DNA of 64,000 bases from Mitsuaria sp. PDC51 (GTDB lineage: Bacteria > Pseudomonadota > Gammaproteobacteria > Burkholderiales > Burkholderiaceae_C), in assembly GCF_900113225.1 (NCBI RefSeq), contig NZ_FOZE01000002.1, positions 1,550,001 through 1,614,000 on the forward strand, in the 5' to 3' direction. How positions within the stretch are numbered: position 1 is the first letter of the stretch; the number at the start of each line of letters is the position of its first letter. The notes beneath the pieces were generated by a model. The model worked only from the letters and a program-made list of their open reading frames with translations, was not told the origin of the DNA and did no database searches. The position numbers were made by a program, and so were the translations under genes. This document shows positions 45,974-56,747 of this stretch, in pieces.

Positions 45974-47503
45974 TCATCCCTTCAGCGTTTGCTCCAGCAC
46001 ATGCAACTGCTGGTTCAACTCGGTGTTCTTCTGACGCTCGCCGCCGATCTTGCGGACCGCATGCAGCACCGTCGTATGGTCGCGGCCGCCGAACAGCTCG
46101 CCGATCTCCGGCAGGCTCTTCTGCGTCAGCTCTTTGGCCAGGTACATCGCGATCTGGCGCGGCCGGGCGATGCTGGCCGGGCGCTTCTTCGAGTACATGT
46201 CCGCGACCTTGATCTTGTAGAAGTCGGCCACCGTCTTCTGGATGTTCTCGACCGAGATCTGCCGGTTCTGGATCGAGAGCAGGTCCTTGAGCGCCTCGCG
46301 CGCGAGCTGGATGTTGATTTCCTTGTGCGAGAAGCGGCTGTAGGCCAGCACCTTGCGCAGCGCGCCCTCGAGCTCGCGCACGTTGGCGCGCACGTTCTTC
46401 GCGATGAAGAAGGCCACGTCCTCCGGCATCGGCGCGCTTTCGGCCTCGGCCTTCTTGATCAGGATGGCGACCCGCATTTCCAGCTCGGGCGGCTCGATCG
46501 CGACGGTCAGACCGGCGTCGAAGCGGCTGGTGAGGCGCTCGTCGATGTCCACCAGGCCCTTCGGATAGGTGTCCGAGGTCATGATGATGTGGGCCCGCTT
46601 GGCCAGCAGCGCCTCGAACGCATTGAAGAACTCTTCCTGCGTGCGGTCCTTGCCGGCGAAGAATTGCACGTCGTCGATCAGCAGCAGGTCCAGCGAGTGG
46701 TACTTGGCCTTGAGCTCGTCGAAGGTCTTGCGCTGGTAGTTCTTGACCACGTCCGAGATGAACTGCTCGGCGTGCAGGTAGAGCACGCGGGCGTCGGGGC
46801 GGTCCTTGAGCAGTGCGTTGCCGACGGCGTGGATCAGGTGGGTCTTGCCCAGGCCGACACCGCCGTAGATGAACAGCGGGTTGTACATCTGGCCCGGCGC
46901 GCCGGCGACGTGCAGCGCCGCGGTGCGCGCCATCTGGTTGGCGCGACCGGGGACCAGCGTGTCGAAGGTCAGGCTGGTGTTGATGCGGTGGCGGGTGGCG
47001 CTGGGCGGGACGTTGGGGGTCGCGCCCGGCTGGATCAGGCTGGCGGCGGTGGCCGGCGCCGCGGGCGGCTGGGCGGCCACGGGCGCGGCGGCCGGACGGG
47101 CGGCCACCGAGGCCGGCACGGCCGGCCGACCGGCCGCCGGCGCGCCCAGGCCGTGCTGGTTCAGCACCTGGCCCATGGTCATGTTGGACGGCTGCGTGCG
47201 CGGCAGCGGCGCGATCGCCTCGCGCGGCGCCAGCGACAGTTCCAGGCGTGCCGGCTTGCCGGCGAGCTCGGTCAGGATGGCCTCGATGCGGCCGGCGTAC
47301 TGGCTGCGGATCCAGTCCAGCTTGAATCGGTTGGGGACACGGAGGGACACCAGGACGGCCTCGTGGCCGTTCTCTTCCTGCTGGGCGACCTCTGCCGGGG
47401 GCAGCGGACGGATCCAGGTATTGAATTGCTGCTCAGGCAGTTCGGCGGCCAGGCGTTCGCAGCCGCGCTGCCACAAGGCCGCCCCTGACAAGTCTGCGCT
47501 CAT
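45974..47503 (-). CDS. dnaA: Chromosomal replication initiator DnaA
   Basis: Binds DnaA boxes at oriC and opens the duplex. The 509-residue protein has domain I (1-95, [20 protein letters not shown]), an alanine/proline-rich linker (about 115-170), the AAA+ domain with Walker A GGVGLGKT at 214-221 and Walker B in [12 protein letters not shown], and the C-terminal DNA-binding domain with the signature [17 protein letters not shown]. The linker is longer than in E. coli. Its promoter region contains a perfect DnaA box overlapping a candidate -10, so autoregulation is likely. Confidence 0.98.
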   Translation of the reverse strand: MSADLSGAALWQRGCERLAAELPEQQFNTWIRPLPPAEVAQQEENGHEAVLVSLRVPNRFKLDWIRSQYAGRIEAILTELAGKPARLELSLAPREAIAPLPRTQPSNMTMGQVLNQHGLGAPAAGRPAVPASVAARPAAAPVAAQPPAAPATAASLIQPGATPNVPPSATRHRINTSLTFDTLVPGRANQMARTAALHVAGAPGQMYNPLFIYGGVGLGKTHLIHAVGNALLKDRPDARVLYLHAEQFISDVVKNYQRKTFDELKAKYHSLDLLLIDDVQFFAGKDRTQEEFFNAFEALLAKRAHIIMTSDTYPKGLVDIDERLTSRFDAGLTVAIEPPELEMRVAILIKKAEAESAPMPEDVAFFIAKNVRANVRELEGALRKVLAYSRFSHKEINIQLAREALKDLLSIQNRQISVENIQKTVADFYKIKVADMYSKKRPASIARPRQIAMYLAKELTQKSLPEIGELFGGRDHTTVLHAVRKIGGERQKNTELNQQLHVLEQTLKG

Positions 47504-47562
47504 TGTGGAAAACTTATTCTTCGAGCGGCCGGATTGTACCGATGCGAGACCGCGAAGCCAGG

Positions 47563-47591
47563 GTTATCCACAGATTTTTTGCCCCGGTCAA
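47563..47591 (-). promoter_or_regulatory. Candidate dnaA promoter with overlapping DnaA box
   Basis: On the minus strand TTGACC (47591-47586) and GATAAC (47568-47563) are 17 bases apart, a good sigma-70 spacing. The -10 sits inside the DnaA box (47564-47572), so DnaA would compete with RNA polymerase. A second -10-like TACAAT lies nearer the gene (47538-47533). Confidence 0.55.
47564..47572 (+). promoter_or_regulatory. Perfect DnaA box
   Basis: TTATCCACA matches the DnaA-box consensus at all nine positions. It lies between dnaA and rpmH and is followed by the T-rich GATTTTTT. An eight-of-nine match, TGTGGAAAA (minus-strand orientation), lies at 47505-47513, directly before the dnaA start. 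Confidence 0.85.
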
Positions 47592-47625
47592 GTGCTGGTA
47601 ATCCCCGTGCCTGCCAGCCTCCGGA

Positions 47626-47654
47626 TTGACCCTGATGCAAATCTTTGCTGTAAT
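47626..47654 (+). promoter_or_regulatory. Sigma-70 promoter for rpmH-rnpA
   Basis: TTGACC (47626-47631) and TGTAAT (47649-47654) are separated by exactly 17 bases, each matching consensus at five of six positions. It is the best promoter visible in the window. The leader to rpmH would be about 147 bases long. Confidence 0.75.
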
Positions 47655-47808
47655 CGCGGGTTTTCCGGACGCCCGGACGTTGCTGCGTGGGCCTCCGCTT
47701 TTCGAGCGGCTTGCGACATCCCTCCGAGATGTCCACCGTCGCCACCGTCCGCGGCGCCAAGGTGGCGCGAGGCGACGGGAAGTACCGAAGATTTCCAAGA
47801 GGTTGAAC

Positions 47809-47943
47809 ATGAAACGCACTTATCAAGGCTCCAAGACCCGTCGCGCCCGCACCCACGGCTTCCTGGTCCGCATGAAGACGCGTGGCGGCAAGGCCGTCAT
47901 CGCCGCTCGCCGCGCCAAGGGCCGCAAGCGCCTGGCCGTCTGA
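47809..47943 (+). CDS. rpmH: 50S ribosomal protein L34
   Basis: The 44-residue L34, a basic late-assembling protein of the large subunit. [20 protein letters not shown] and GRKRLAV at the end are the conserved family sequence; TYQ in place of TFQ is a minor betaproteobacterial variant. AAGAGG lies about nine bases before the ATG. It is followed by rnpA, whose likely GTG start is 29 bases after the rpmH stop. Confidence 0.98.
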   Translation: MKRTYQGSKTRRARTHGFLVRMKTRGGKAVIAARRAKGRKRLAV

Positions 47944-47972
47944 GCGAAGCGCAAGACGACTCCGACAGCACC

Positions 47973-48479
47973 GTGATCGGCCGCATCGTGCGATCGGCCG
48001 ATTTCGAGCGCGTGCTGGGCACCCCCAGCCGCGCGCGCAGCGCGCACTTCGCCGTGCATCACCTGGCCGCCAGCCCCTCGCTGCCGAAGCGCCGTCCATC
48101 CACAGGAACGGCTGACTTGTCCACAGGTGATGCACCGATTCATCCCCAAGCTGTGGATGAACCGTCCTCCGCGAACGTGGCGCCCACCCCCGTTGAATCG
48201 GTTCCAGCCGCGCCCGACCGGGCCTGGCTGGGCTACGTCGTGCCCAAGCGGCACGCGAAGCGCGCCGTGACGCGGGCGCTGCTCAAGCGCCAGATCCGCG
48301 CCGTGTTCGGCGACCTGCCGACGCTGCCGCCCGGCCTCTGGGTGGTGCGGCTGCGCATGCCCTTCGACCGCAAGCAGTACCCCAGCGCCTCTTCCGATGC
48401 GCTGCGCGCCGCCGCGCGCGCGGAGCTGCTGCAGCTGACCCGCAAGCTCGCGCCACCGCCCCCGGGCGCCGCCGGCTGA
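47973..48479 (+). CDS. rnpA: Ribonuclease P protein component
   Basis: Protein subunit of RNase P, which matures tRNA 5' ends with the M1 RNA. The N-terminal RIVRSADFERVLGTPSRARS and the RNA-binding helix PKRHAKRAVTRALLKRQIRA are diagnostic. The 168 residues exceed the usual 110-140 because of a roughly 50-residue insertion (about 35-85, with PSTGTADLSTGDAPI and VDEPSSANVAPTPV) between the first strand and the YVVPKRHAKRAVTR block. That insertion encodes three DnaA-box-like sequences. No ATG is available; GTG 47973 is preferred, GTG 47988 possible. Confidence 0.93.
   Translation: MIGRIVRSADFERVLGTPSRARSAHFAVHHLAASPSLPKRRPSTGTADLSTGDAPIHPQAVDEPSSANVAPTPVESVPAAPDRAWLGYVVPKRHAKRAVTRALLKRQIRAVFGDLPTLPPGLWVVRLRMPFDRKQYPSASSDALRAAARAELLQLTRKLAPPPPGAAG
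48096..48160. promoter_or_regulatory. Cluster of three DnaA-box-like sites inside rnpA
   Basis: CCATCCACA (48096-48104, seven of nine), TTGTCCACA (48117-48125, eight of nine) and TGTGGATGA (48152-48160, eight of nine in reverse orientation) lie within 65 bases, all inside the insertion that lengthens RnpA. Confidence 0.6.
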
Positions 48480-48505
48480 CCGGATCGCGGTTCGGAACAG
48501 CGAGC

Positions 48506-48835
48506 ATGGACGACCGCCCCGGCCTGCCGACGCGACTGCTGATGGGGCTGGTGCGCGGCTACCAGCTGCTGTTCAGCGCCTGGTTGCGCGCGGGCTGCCG
48601 CTACAGCCCGAGTTGCTCGAACTACGCGATGCAGTCCCTGCGCCGCCACGGCGCCGCCGCCGGCACCTACCTTGCGGTCGGACGGGTCCTGCGTTGCAAC
48701 CCTTTCTGTCTGGGCGGACACGATCCCGTGCCCGACAATCCGCCCCGCCTGTTCACCCGGTTCACCGAGCGTCCCTCCAGATGCCGTCCGGGGTCAGCCT
48801 CTTCAACCGCCAATCCAAAAGCTTCCCATGACTGA
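48506..48835 (+). CDS. yidD: Membrane protein insertion efficiency factor YidD
   Basis: A 109-residue membrane-associated helper of YidC-dependent insertion. GLVRGYQLLFSAWLRAGCRY and SPSCSNYAMQSLRRHG, with CNPFCLGGHDPVP, are the conserved three-cysteine YidD core. About 25 residues after the core (RFTERPSRCRPGSASSTANP) are a non-conserved tail. The gene lies 26 bases after rnpA and its last eight bases overlap the yidC start, so the set is coupled. Confidence 0.95.
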   Translation: MDDRPGLPTRLLMGLVRGYQLLFSAWLRAGCRYSPSCSNYAMQSLRRHGAAAGTYLAVGRVLRCNPFCLGGHDPVPDNPPRLFTRFTERPSRCRPGSASSTANPKASHD

Positions 48836-50510
48836 TATTCGCCGCACCATCTTGTGGGTGGTGTTCACGATGTCGCTGGTCCTTCTGTGGGACGGGTGGC
48901 AGCGGCACAACGGCCAGCCGTCGCTGTTCCATCCGGCGCCGGCCAAGGTCGCCACCGCACCCGCCGCCCCGGCATCGGCCGCTTCCGCCGCCGCGCTGCC
49001 GGCCGCCGCGGCTGCTTCCGGCGCCACTGCCGGCGCGCCGGTCGCGCCCGTCGTCAAGAACGAGCTGGTCACCTTCAGCACCGACGTGGTCAAGGCCACC
49101 ATCGACACCCGCGGCGGCAGCCTGGTGCGCGTCGAGCTGCTCAAGCATGCCGACGACACCAACCCCAGCGGCCACGTCGTCGTGCTGGATCCGATGCGCA
49201 ACTACAGCGCCCGCTCCGGCCTGCTGAACGTGCCGAACGCGCCCAGCGACCAGACGGTGCTGACGCTGGTCGACGGCCCCAAGGAGCTCAAGGATGGCCA
49301 GGACACCCTGGTCGTGCGGCTGGAAGGCGAGCAGGGCGGCGTGAAGCTGGCCAAGACCTACACCTTCAAGCGGGGCGACTACGCCATCGCGGTGAACCAC
49401 GAGGTCACCAACACCGGCGCGGCCGCGGTCACGCCGCAGCTGTACCTGCAGCTGGTGCGTGACGGCCATGTCGAGCACACCGGTCCGTCCTTCGCGCCGA
49501 CCTCGTTCTCCGGCCCGGCGATCTACACCGACAAGGCGAAGTACCACAAGCTCGCGTTCGACGACCTCAAGAAGGGCAAGGCCGAGTACGAGAAGAACGC
49601 CGACGACGGCTGGGTCGCGATGGTCCAGCACTACTTCGTCAGCGCCTGGATCCGCAACGAAGCCGGCCCGCGCGAGTTCAACGTCCGTCCGCTCAACCAG
49701 GACCTGTACACCGCCGGCATGGTGATGAACTTCCCGGCCGTGGCGCCGGGCGCGTCGGCCAAGCTGGACAACCTGCTGTACGTCGGCCCGCAGGAAGAGA
49801 AGAAGCTGGAAGTGCTGGCCCCGGGCCTGGAGCTGGTGAAGGACTACGGCATCTTCAAGATCCTGTCCAAGCCGCTGTTCTGGCTGCTGGACGTCCTGCA
49901 CACGCTGCTGGGCAACTGGGGCTGGGCGATCATCCTGCTGGTCGTGCTGCTGAAGGTCGCGTTCTACGGCCTGAACGCCAGCGCGTACCGCAGCATGGCC
50001 AAGATGAAGGCGGTGAATCCCCGCATCCAGGAGATGCGCGAGCGCCTGAAGGACAAGCCGCAGCAGATGCAGCAGGAGATGATGCGGATCTACAAGGAAG
50101 AGAAGATCAATCCGCTGGGCAGCTGCCTGCCGATCTTCCTGCAGATGCCGTTCTTCATCGCGCTGTACTGGGTGCTGCTGTCCAGCGTCGAGATGCGCGG
50201 CGCGCCGTGGGTGATGTGGATCCACGACCTGTCCAAGCCCGACAGCCTGTTCGGCCACCTGTTCGGCGCGCCGATCGGCCCGCTGCCGCTGCTGATGACG
50301 GCCTCCAGCCTGCTGCAGGTGTGGCTGAACCCGCAGCCGGCCGACCCGGTCCAGGCCAAGATGATGTGGATCATGCCGCTGGCCTTCAGCGTGATGTTCT
50401 TCTTCTTCCCGTCGGGCCTGGTGCTGTACTGGTTGGTGAACAACATTCTGTCGATCGCCCAGCAATGGATGATCAACAAGCAGATCGGCGTCAGCGGCTC
50501 GAAGAAGTGA
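48828..50510 (+). CDS. yidC: Membrane protein insertase YidC
   Basis: Inner-membrane insertase of 560 residues, acting alone or with SecYEG. The N-terminal transmembrane segment is [18 protein letters not shown], followed by an alanine-rich linker and the large periplasmic beta-sandwich (about 75-340). The insertase core starts at [20 protein letters not shown] and includes [20 protein letters not shown], the cytoplasmic coiled loop, and the end [15 protein letters not shown]. The start overlaps yidD by eight bases. A strong terminator follows at 50556. Confidence 0.97.
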   Translation: MTDIRRTILWVVFTMSLVLLWDGWQRHNGQPSLFHPAPAKVATAPAAPASAASAAALPAAAAASGATAGAPVAPVVKNELVTFSTDVVKATIDTRGGSLVRVELLKHADDTNPSGHVVVLDPMRNYSARSGLLNVPNAPSDQTVLTLVDGPKELKDGQDTLVVRLEGEQGGVKLAKTYTFKRGDYAIAVNHEVTNTGAAAVTPQLYLQLVRDGHVEHTGPSFAPTSFSGPAIYTDKAKYHKLAFDDLKKGKAEYEKNADDGWVAMVQHYFVSAWIRNEAGPREFNVRPLNQDLYTAGMVMNFPAVAPGASAKLDNLLYVGPQEEKKLEVLAPGLELVKDYGIFKILSKPLFWLLDVLHTLLGNWGWAIILLVVLLKVAFYGLNASAYRSMAKMKAVNPRIQEMRERLKDKPQQMQQEMMRIYKEEKINPLGSCLPIFLQMPFFIALYWVLLSSVEMRGAPWVMWIHDLSKPDSLFGHLFGAPIGPLPLLMTASSLLQVWLNPQPADPVQAKMMWIMPLAFSVMFFFFPSGLVLYWLVNNILSIAQQWMINKQIGVSGSKK

Positions 50511-50555
50511 TCGACGGCGGCGGGGGATTCGCCAATTCCTCACGCCGATCGCAGG

Positions 50556-50582
50556 AGCCCCCGCACCCCGGGGGCTTTTTTT
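50556..50582 (+). terminator. Intrinsic terminator after yidC
   Basis: AGCCCCC (50556-50562) pairs with GGGGGCT (50570-50576) and is followed by an uninterrupted T run to 50582. It ends the rpmH-rnpA-yidD-yidC unit. The rest of the 277-base gap before mnmE shows only the mnmE promoter. Confidence 0.9.
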
Positions 50583-50774
50583 CGTCCGCGCGCAGGCGCT
50601 TAATCGAGTCCATGCGGGGATCGCTTCTCCACCTGACTCGGGACGGTGGGGGACCGGAGGCGCAAGACGCCGGCTCACGAGAGGCGGCGACGAGGCCTGC
50701 CCCGCGCCATCCACGATGACGGCGATGCGGCCTGGCGGCCCATCGCCGTTGTTCTTGGTGCCCGGACGCTGCGA

Positions 50775-50787
50775 GACAATCGCGCCC
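50775..50787 (+). promoter_or_regulatory. -10 element of mnmE, leaderless arrangement
   Basis: GACAAT (50775-50780) is followed by CGCGCCC and then the ATG at 50788. TTCTTG at 50752-50757 gives a -35 with 17-base spacing. No ribosome-binding site fits. The 16 bases GACAATCGCGCCCATG recur exactly at apt. Confidence 0.55.
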
Positions 50788-52164
50788 ATGCTGTCGCGAC
50801 ACCAGGATCCCATCGCCGCCATCGCCACTGCGCCCGGACGCGGGGCCGTCGGCATCGTGCGGGTGTCCGCGCCACAAGACCTGGCCCCGCTGGTGACGGC
50901 GATCTGTGGCCGTGCGCTCAAGCCTCGCGAGGCGACCTACCTGCCTTTCCGTAGCGCCCAGGGCGAGGCGATCGACCACGGCCTGGCGCTGCTCTTCCCG
51001 GCGCCGCATTCCTACACCGGCGAGCATGTGCTGGAGCTGCAGGCCCACGGCGGCCCGGTGGTGCTGCAACTGCTGCTGGCGCGCTGCCTGGAGGCCGATC
51101 CCGCGCTGCGGATGCGGCTGGCCGAGCCGGGTGAGTTCACGCGCCGCGCCTTCCTCAACGGCAAGCTGGACCTGGCGCAAGCCGAGGCCGTGGCCGACCT
51201 GATCGACGCCAGCACCGAAGCCGCCGCGCGCAGCGCCGGTCGGGCGCTGGCCGGTGCGCTCAGCGGCGAGGTCGGCGGGCTGCGCGATGGCTTGATCCAG
51301 CTGCGGATGCTGGTCGAAGCCACCCTGGACTTCCCCGAGGAGGAGATCGATTTCCTCGAGCAGGCCGATGCGCTGGGCAAGTTGCGCCGGTTGCTGCAGC
51401 GGGTGGAGGCGCTGCTCGATCGCAGCCGCCAGGGCGCGATCCTGCGCGAGGGCATCAAGGTCGTGCTGGCGGGGCAGCCGAATGTCGGCAAAAGCTCGCT
51501 GCTGAACGCGTTGGCCGGCGCCGAGCTGGCGATCGTGACGCCGATCCCGGGCACGACGCGGGACAAGCTGAGCCAGACCATCCAGATCGAGGGCGTGCCG
51601 CTGCACATCAGCGACACGGCCGGCCTGCGCGACACCGAGGACGAGGTCGAGCGCATCGGCGTGGCCCGCAGCTGGGACGCGATCGCGGATGCGGACGTGG
51701 TGCTGTTCCTGCACGACCTGACGCGCGTCGGCCATGCGGACTACGAGGCCGAGGACGCCGAAATCCGCGGCCGCCTGACGAGCGTCGATCCGGCGCGGAT
51801 CCTCCAGATCTACAACAAGGCCGACGCGCATGCGCCGGCGGGCTTGCCGGCGGACGCGCTGACCTTGTCGGCGAAGACGGGCGAGGGCCTGGACGCTTTG
51901 CGCCGACGCCTGCTGGAGCAGGTCGGCTGGCACGCGGTGCCGGAGGGGCTGTTCATCGCGCGCGAGCGCCACGTGCAGGCGCTGCGCCGCACCCAGGAGC
52001 ACATCGGGCTGGCGTTGGCCCAGGCCGAGACCGAGCCGCCGGCGCTGGACCTGATGGCGGAGGAGTTGCGCCTGGCGCACGACGCGCTCGGCGAGATCAC
52101 CGGCGCGTTCACCGCCGACGACCTGCTGGGGGAGATCTTCAGCCGGTTCTGCATCGGGAAGTGA
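50788..52164 (+). CDS. mnmE: tRNA U34 5-carboxymethylaminomethyl modification GTPase MnmE
   Basis: With MnmG it modifies the wobble uridine of several tRNAs. 458 residues, the standard length. The N-terminal folate-binding domain starts [20 protein letters not shown]; the G domain has P-loop GQPNVGKS at 229-236, GTTRD in [10 protein letters not shown] and the G3 motif [13 protein letters not shown]; the C-terminal FCIGK is the invariant catalytic tail with its cysteine. The usual yidC-mnmE order is kept. Confidence 0.98.
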   Translation: MLSRHQDPIAAIATAPGRGAVGIVRVSAPQDLAPLVTAICGRALKPREATYLPFRSAQGEAIDHGLALLFPAPHSYTGEHVLELQAHGGPVVLQLLLARCLEADPALRMRLAEPGEFTRRAFLNGKLDLAQAEAVADLIDASTEAAARSAGRALAGALSGEVGGLRDGLIQLRMLVEATLDFPEEEIDFLEQADALGKLRRLLQRVEALLDRSRQGAILREGIKVVLAGQPNVGKSSLLNALAGAELAIVTPIPGTTRDKLSQTIQIEGVPLHISDTAGLRDTEDEVERIGVARSWDAIADADVVLFLHDLTRVGHADYEAEDAEIRGRLTSVDPARILQIYNKADAHAPAGLPADALTLSAKTGEGLDALRRRLLEQVGWHAVPEGLFIARERHVQALRRTQEHIGLALAQAETEPPALDLMAEELRLAHDALGEITGAFTADDLLGEIFSRFCIGK

Positions 52165-52176
52165 GCGCCGAGGCCC

Positions 52177-52737
52177 TCAATGCCCCTCGAACGCCACCAG
52201 CGAAAACACCTTCAACCCGCCCTCCCGCAAGCGCTTCGAGCCGCCCAGCTCCGGCAGGTCCACGATCGCCGCGCCCTCGATGACCTCGGCGCCCAGCCGC
52301 TCCAGCAGCCGCTTGCCGGCCATCATCGTGCCGCCGGTGGCGATCAGGTCGTCGATCAGCAGCACCCGATCGCCGGCCTTCACCGCGTCGGTGTGCATCT
52401 CCACCGTCGCGCTGCCGTACTCCAGCTCATAGGTCTCCTGCACCGTCGTGAAGGGCAGCTTGCCCTTCTTGCGGATCGGCACGAAACCGACGTTGAGCTC
52501 ATAGGCCAGCACCGAGCCGATGATGAACCCACGCGCATCCAGCCCCGCGATCGCATCGGGCCGCAGGTCGAAGTAGCGGTGCACGAACTGGTCGATCAGC
52601 ACGCGGAAGGCCCGCGGGTTCGCCAGCAGCGGCGTGATGTCGCGGAACTGCACGCCTGGCTCCGGCCAGTCCGACACGGTGCGGATCTGCTGCCTCAGGA
52701 AGGCGATCGGGTCAGGGGTGAGGTCGGTGTGCGGCAT
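52177..52737 (-). CDS. apt: Adenine phosphoribosyltransferase
   Basis: Salvages adenine to AMP using PRPP. The 186-residue product has the N-terminal hallmark [20 protein letters not shown], the region [17 protein letters not shown] and RKKGKLP, and the PRPP-binding loop [14 protein letters not shown]. It is convergent with mnmE, 12 bases apart. Upstream of the ATG are CGCGCCC and GACAAT (52750-52745 on the minus strand), the same leaderless arrangement as mnmE. Confidence 0.96.
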   Translation of the reverse strand: MPHTDLTPDPIAFLRQQIRTVSDWPEPGVQFRDITPLLANPRAFRVLIDQFVHRYFDLRPDAIAGLDARGFIIGSVLAYELNVGFVPIRKKGKLPFTTVQETYELEYGSATVEMHTDAVKAGDRVLLIDDLIATGGTMMAGKRLLERLGAEVIEGAAIVDLPELGGSKRLREGGLKVFSLVAFEGH

Positions 52738-52772
52738 GGGCGCGATTGTCGCGCCGGCCGGGCTCGGCGGGG

Positions 52773-54317
52773 TCAGGCCGTCTGCTGCTGGCAGATCAGG
52801 CGGGCGCGGCCAGCCTGCTTGGCTTCGTAGAGCGCGGCGTCCGCCGTCTGGATCAGGCGCTGGGCCTCTTCGCCGCTGCGCGGGATCAATGCCGCCACGC
52901 CGATCGACAGGCTCACCGAGCGCCGCACCGGCGAGCCCACATGCTCGATCGCGGCCAGCCGCACGCTGTCCAGGCAGCGCTGCGCCACCACCTGCGCGCC
53001 GGCCAGGTCCGTGTCGACCAGCAGCACCGCGAATTCCTCGCCGCCGTAGCGGCACACCGATTCACCGCCGCGTCCGGCGCAGCTGCGCAGCAGCGTCGCG
53101 ACGCGCCGCAGGCAGTCGTCGCCGGAGACGTGGCCGTAGCAGTCGTTGTATTGCTTGAAATGGTCGATGTCGACCATCAGCAGCGCCAGCGGCCGGCCCG
53201 CGCGGGTCGCGCGCTGCCACTCCGTCTGCAGCAGCTGGTCGAACAGCCGCCGGTTGCCGACGCCGGTCAGCCCGTCGGTGGTGGACTGCCGGGCCAGCAG
53301 CTCGTTGGCGCGGCGCAGCCGCTCCTCCTGGCGCTTGCGCTCGGTCAGGTCGGTGACGATGCAGACGTAGAGGTGGATCGTGTCGGTCCGGACCTCGGCG
53401 ATCGCCAGCTGCAGGTGCAGCGCCTCGCCGCTGCGGTGACGGGCGGTGAACTCGCGCGGCTGGCCCAGCAGCGAGCGCGGGTCCAGCGGCGCCTCCTGCG
53501 TCGCACCCGCACCACCCGCCGCCGCCGACGCGGCGCCCAGCAGCATGCCCAGGTGGACGCCCTGCAGCTCCGAGGCGGTGAAGCCGAACAGCGACTCGCA
53601 GCTCGGGTTGGCCTCGAGCACATGGCCGCCGGAGTCCAGCGTGAGGATGCCGTTGGCGGCCGACTCGATCGTGGCGCGCAGTTGCGCCCGGCTCGCCGCC
53701 AAGCGCTGCTGCTCGTGGATCAGGTCGGTCACGTCCATGCGCACGCCGACGATGCCGCCGGATGGCGTGCGGGATTCGTAGATGCGCAGCCACATGTCGT
53801 CGTGCACCCGCTGCAGCAGCGGCGACACCTGCTTGCCGCGCGCCTGGCGGCGCTCTTCCAGCCATTCGGGTTCGCGGCCGCGCGCCTCCGGGATGCCGCC
53901 GCGCGCCAGGGACTCCCGCACCAGGTCCTCGAAGGTGCTCTTGCGCTGGAAGTGCCGCAGCATGTGCGGGTAGATCTCGACCAGGCGGCGGTTGTAGGCG
54001 ATCAGACGGTCCTCGGCGTCGAAGATCTCGACGCTGGCCGGCAGCGCGTCGATCGCTTCCTCCATCGTGCGCTGTGCCAGCCGGGCGCGGGCCTGCGTGC
54101 GCGCCAGCGTCGACACGACCGCCACCGCCAGCAGCACCGTCAGCGCCAGCGAGGCCACGCCCACCCACGCCAGCCAGCCGTCGACCGCGTCGCCGCCGAG
54201 GGTGACCGTCAGCACGATGGCCTGCAGGCCCACCAGCAGCGCGAACGCCAGCAGCGGCCAGGTGCGGACTTCGGCGGATCGGTTCATCGCGGAGCGCGGC
54301 GCCGGCGGCGACGCCAT
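52773..54317 (-). CDS. Membrane PAS-PAS-GGDEF diguanylate cyclase
   Basis: Makes cyclic di-GMP. The 514-residue protein has two N-terminal membrane segments (about 22-45 and 52-72), a first PAS domain (about 85-195, [20 protein letters not shown]), a second (about 205-320, [20 protein letters not shown]) and the GGDEF domain (about 345-514) with the active-site motif GGEEF near 424-428 in [12 protein letters not shown]. The product-inhibition site five residues upstream reads RGGE rather than RxxD, so feedback control may be weak. The signal is unknown. The ATG at 54287 is an alternative start. Confidence 0.92.
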   Translation of the reverse strand: MASPPAPRSAMNRSAEVRTWPLLAFALLVGLQAIVLTVTLGGDAVDGWLAWVGVASLALTVLLAVAVVSTLARTQARARLAQRTMEEAIDALPASVEIFDAEDRLIAYNRRLVEIYPHMLRHFQRKSTFEDLVRESLARGGIPEARGREPEWLEERRQARGKQVSPLLQRVHDDMWLRIYESRTPSGGIVGVRMDVTDLIHEQQRLAASRAQLRATIESAANGILTLDSGGHVLEANPSCESLFGFTASELQGVHLGMLLGAASAAAGGAGATQEAPLDPRSLLGQPREFTARHRSGEALHLQLAIAEVRTDTIHLYVCIVTDLTERKRQEERLRRANELLARQSTTDGLTGVGNRRLFDQLLQTEWQRATRAGRPLALLMVDIDHFKQYNDCYGHVSGDDCLRRVATLLRSCAGRGGESVCRYGGEEFAVLLVDTDLAGAQVVAQRCLDSVRLAAIEHVGSPVRRSVSLSIGVAALIPRSGEEAQRLIQTADAALYEAKQAGRARLICQQQTA

Positions 54318-54449
54318 GGAAAAGGGTGGCTGATCCTAGCCAGCCCGCTCCGCGATGAATACCGCTCCACGGGGGGAGAAGCGGGTTCGGGCGACGTCCC
54401 CTCGTTGGTGGGGTGCCACGCTTTGTGAGCGACGGTGTACGGGGACGGG

Positions 54450-55709
<1,260 letters not shown>

Positions 55710-55728
55710 GGAGGAGTCTCCCGGTGAG

Positions 55729-55760
55729 GCGTTCTTGATGCGTTCTTGATGCGTTCGTGA
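55729..55760. repeat. 11-base tandem repeat, nearly three copies
   Basis: GCGTTCTTGAT occurs at 55729-55739 and 55740-55750 and a shortened, altered copy GCGTTCGTGA at 55751-55760. It fills much of the gap between the phosphatase stop and the acyl-CoA dehydrogenase start. Confidence 0.8.
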
Positions 55761-55796
55761 GGCCGTGAGGCGCGCGGCGGGTCGGCGCAGCGCGCG

Positions 55797-56543
55797 TCAG
55801 CCGCGCTGGCCGCGATAGCGGAGGTACTGCGCGTACAGCGCCTCCATCGTGGTGGACCGTTCGTCCGCATGCAGCGGATGCGAGGGTGCGAAGTTGCAGA
55901 CGCGCAGCAGCCAGTCGCCGGGCGCGTCGCCGGTCGGCGGCGCGACGTCCAGCACGTTGATGCACGCCGGCGACTGGACCCAGCTGCCGAGCATCAGGCG
56001 CTGGCCGCCGGTGACCGCATGCGACAGGATCGCGGCGTTGACGACGCCGTGCAGCACCAGCAGCGCACAGTCCCAGTCGGGATCGGCCTGCAGGCGGGCG
56101 ACGCCGCCCAGCACGCGGTCGAGCAGCTCGCCGACGCTCTCGCCGTTGAGGAAGCGCTGCGATTCCGGGACCGGGCTGCGCTGCAGGCCGGTGAAGGTGC
56201 GCGCGAGTTCATCGGTGGGGATATCGCCGAGGCGGCCGCCGCGGATCTCCTGCCACTCGGGCCAGACCTGCGGCGAGAGCTCGCCCTGGCCGGCGTGGCG
56301 CAGCACCAGGTCGGCGGTCTCGACGGTGCGCGGCAGACCCGACACGATCACGCGATCGAATCGCACGCCAGCCGCGCGGAACGCCTCGCCGGCGGCCTGC
56401 GCCTGCGCGATGCCGTCGTCGTTCAGACGCACCTGCTCGGGCAGCACCGGGCGCCCGGTCGTGCCATCGAAGTAGGTCACCGCGCCATGCCGCATCAGGT
56501 AGACGCGGCGGCGTTGCGGGCTGCGGGGCTGGGTGTCCAACAT
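55797..56543 (-). CDS. Histidine phosphatase family protein (phosphoglycerate-mutase-like)
   Basis: A 248-residue phosphatase. The catalytic RHG motif is R18-H19-G20 in VYLMRHGAVTYF; the second-half residues appear in SGLPRTVETADLVLRH and LVLHGVVNAAILSHAV (the conserved GH-like histidine in VLHGV). EWQEIRGGRLGD provides the usual glutamate. Substrate unknown; the group includes alpha-ribazole phosphatase-like and sugar-phosphate enzymes. The upstream CACACT and GCCGCCC directly before the ATG suggest a leaderless message. It is divergent from the acyltransferase gene, with the GCCGT tract between. Confidence 0.87.
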   Translation of the reverse strand: MLDTQPRSPQRRRVYLMRHGAVTYFDGTTGRPVLPEQVRLNDDGIAQAQAAGEAFRAAGVRFDRVIVSGLPRTVETADLVLRHAGQGELSPQVWPEWQEIRGGRLGDIPTDELARTFTGLQRSPVPESQRFLNGESVGELLDRVLGGVARLQADPDWDCALLVLHGVVNAAILSHAVTGGQRLMLGSWVQSPACINVLDVAPPTGDAPGDWLLRVCNFAPSHPLHADERSTTMEALYAQYLRYRGQRG

Positions 56544-56609
56544 GGGCGGCAGTGTGGCGCAACGACGCAGGCCGCACTGTCACGCAGGCGGCAGGCCCGC
56601 GGACCGGGC

Positions 56610-56615
56610 CACAAT
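56610..56615 (+). promoter_or_regulatory. -10-like element just before the GCCGT tract
   Basis: CACAAT (56610-56615) is followed by eight bases and then the first GTG of the repeat (56624-56626). By analogy with the leaderless promoters in this window, transcription of the acyltransferase gene would start at the edge of the tract. Confidence 0.4.
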
Positions 56616-56620
56616 TCGCC

Positions 56621-56697
56621 GCCGTGCCGTGCCGTGCCGTGCCGTGCCGTGCCGTGCCGTGCCGTGCCGTGCCGTGCCGTGCCGTGCCGTGCCGTGC
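56621..56697 (+). repeat. Perfect pentanucleotide tract, 15 copies of GCCGT
   Basis: Fifteen uninterrupted GCCGT units (56621-56695) plus GC. The tract has no stop codon in any of the six frames; on the plus strand all three frames read the cycle AVPCR. It ends 50 bases before the GTG at 56748 that would start the acyltransferase, and the upstream reading frames into the tract are open. This is a simple-sequence repeat of the slippage-prone kind. Confidence 0.97.
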
Positions 56698-56747
56698 AGC
56701 GGCGCGCCCGTGCCGCTTTCGTTCCCCGCCTCCGTCCTGACGCCTTG

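Larger units (their letters stand above)
47504..48160. other. oriC: Probable chromosomal replication origin region (oriC)
   Basis: The divergent dnaA/rpmH gap (305 bases) plus the start of rnpA carry one perfect and several near-perfect DnaA boxes: 47505-47513, 47564-47572, 48096-48104, 48117-48125 and 48152-48160. AT-rich patches lie at 47508-47520 and 47572-47578. In related bacteria the origin lies at or near dnaA. The exact unwinding site cannot be fixed by eye. Confidence 0.65.

Noticed and set aside
56621-56697. The GCCGT tract as a CRISPR-like or clustered regulatory repeat.
   Set aside because: No spacers and no cas genes; it is a plain microsatellite.
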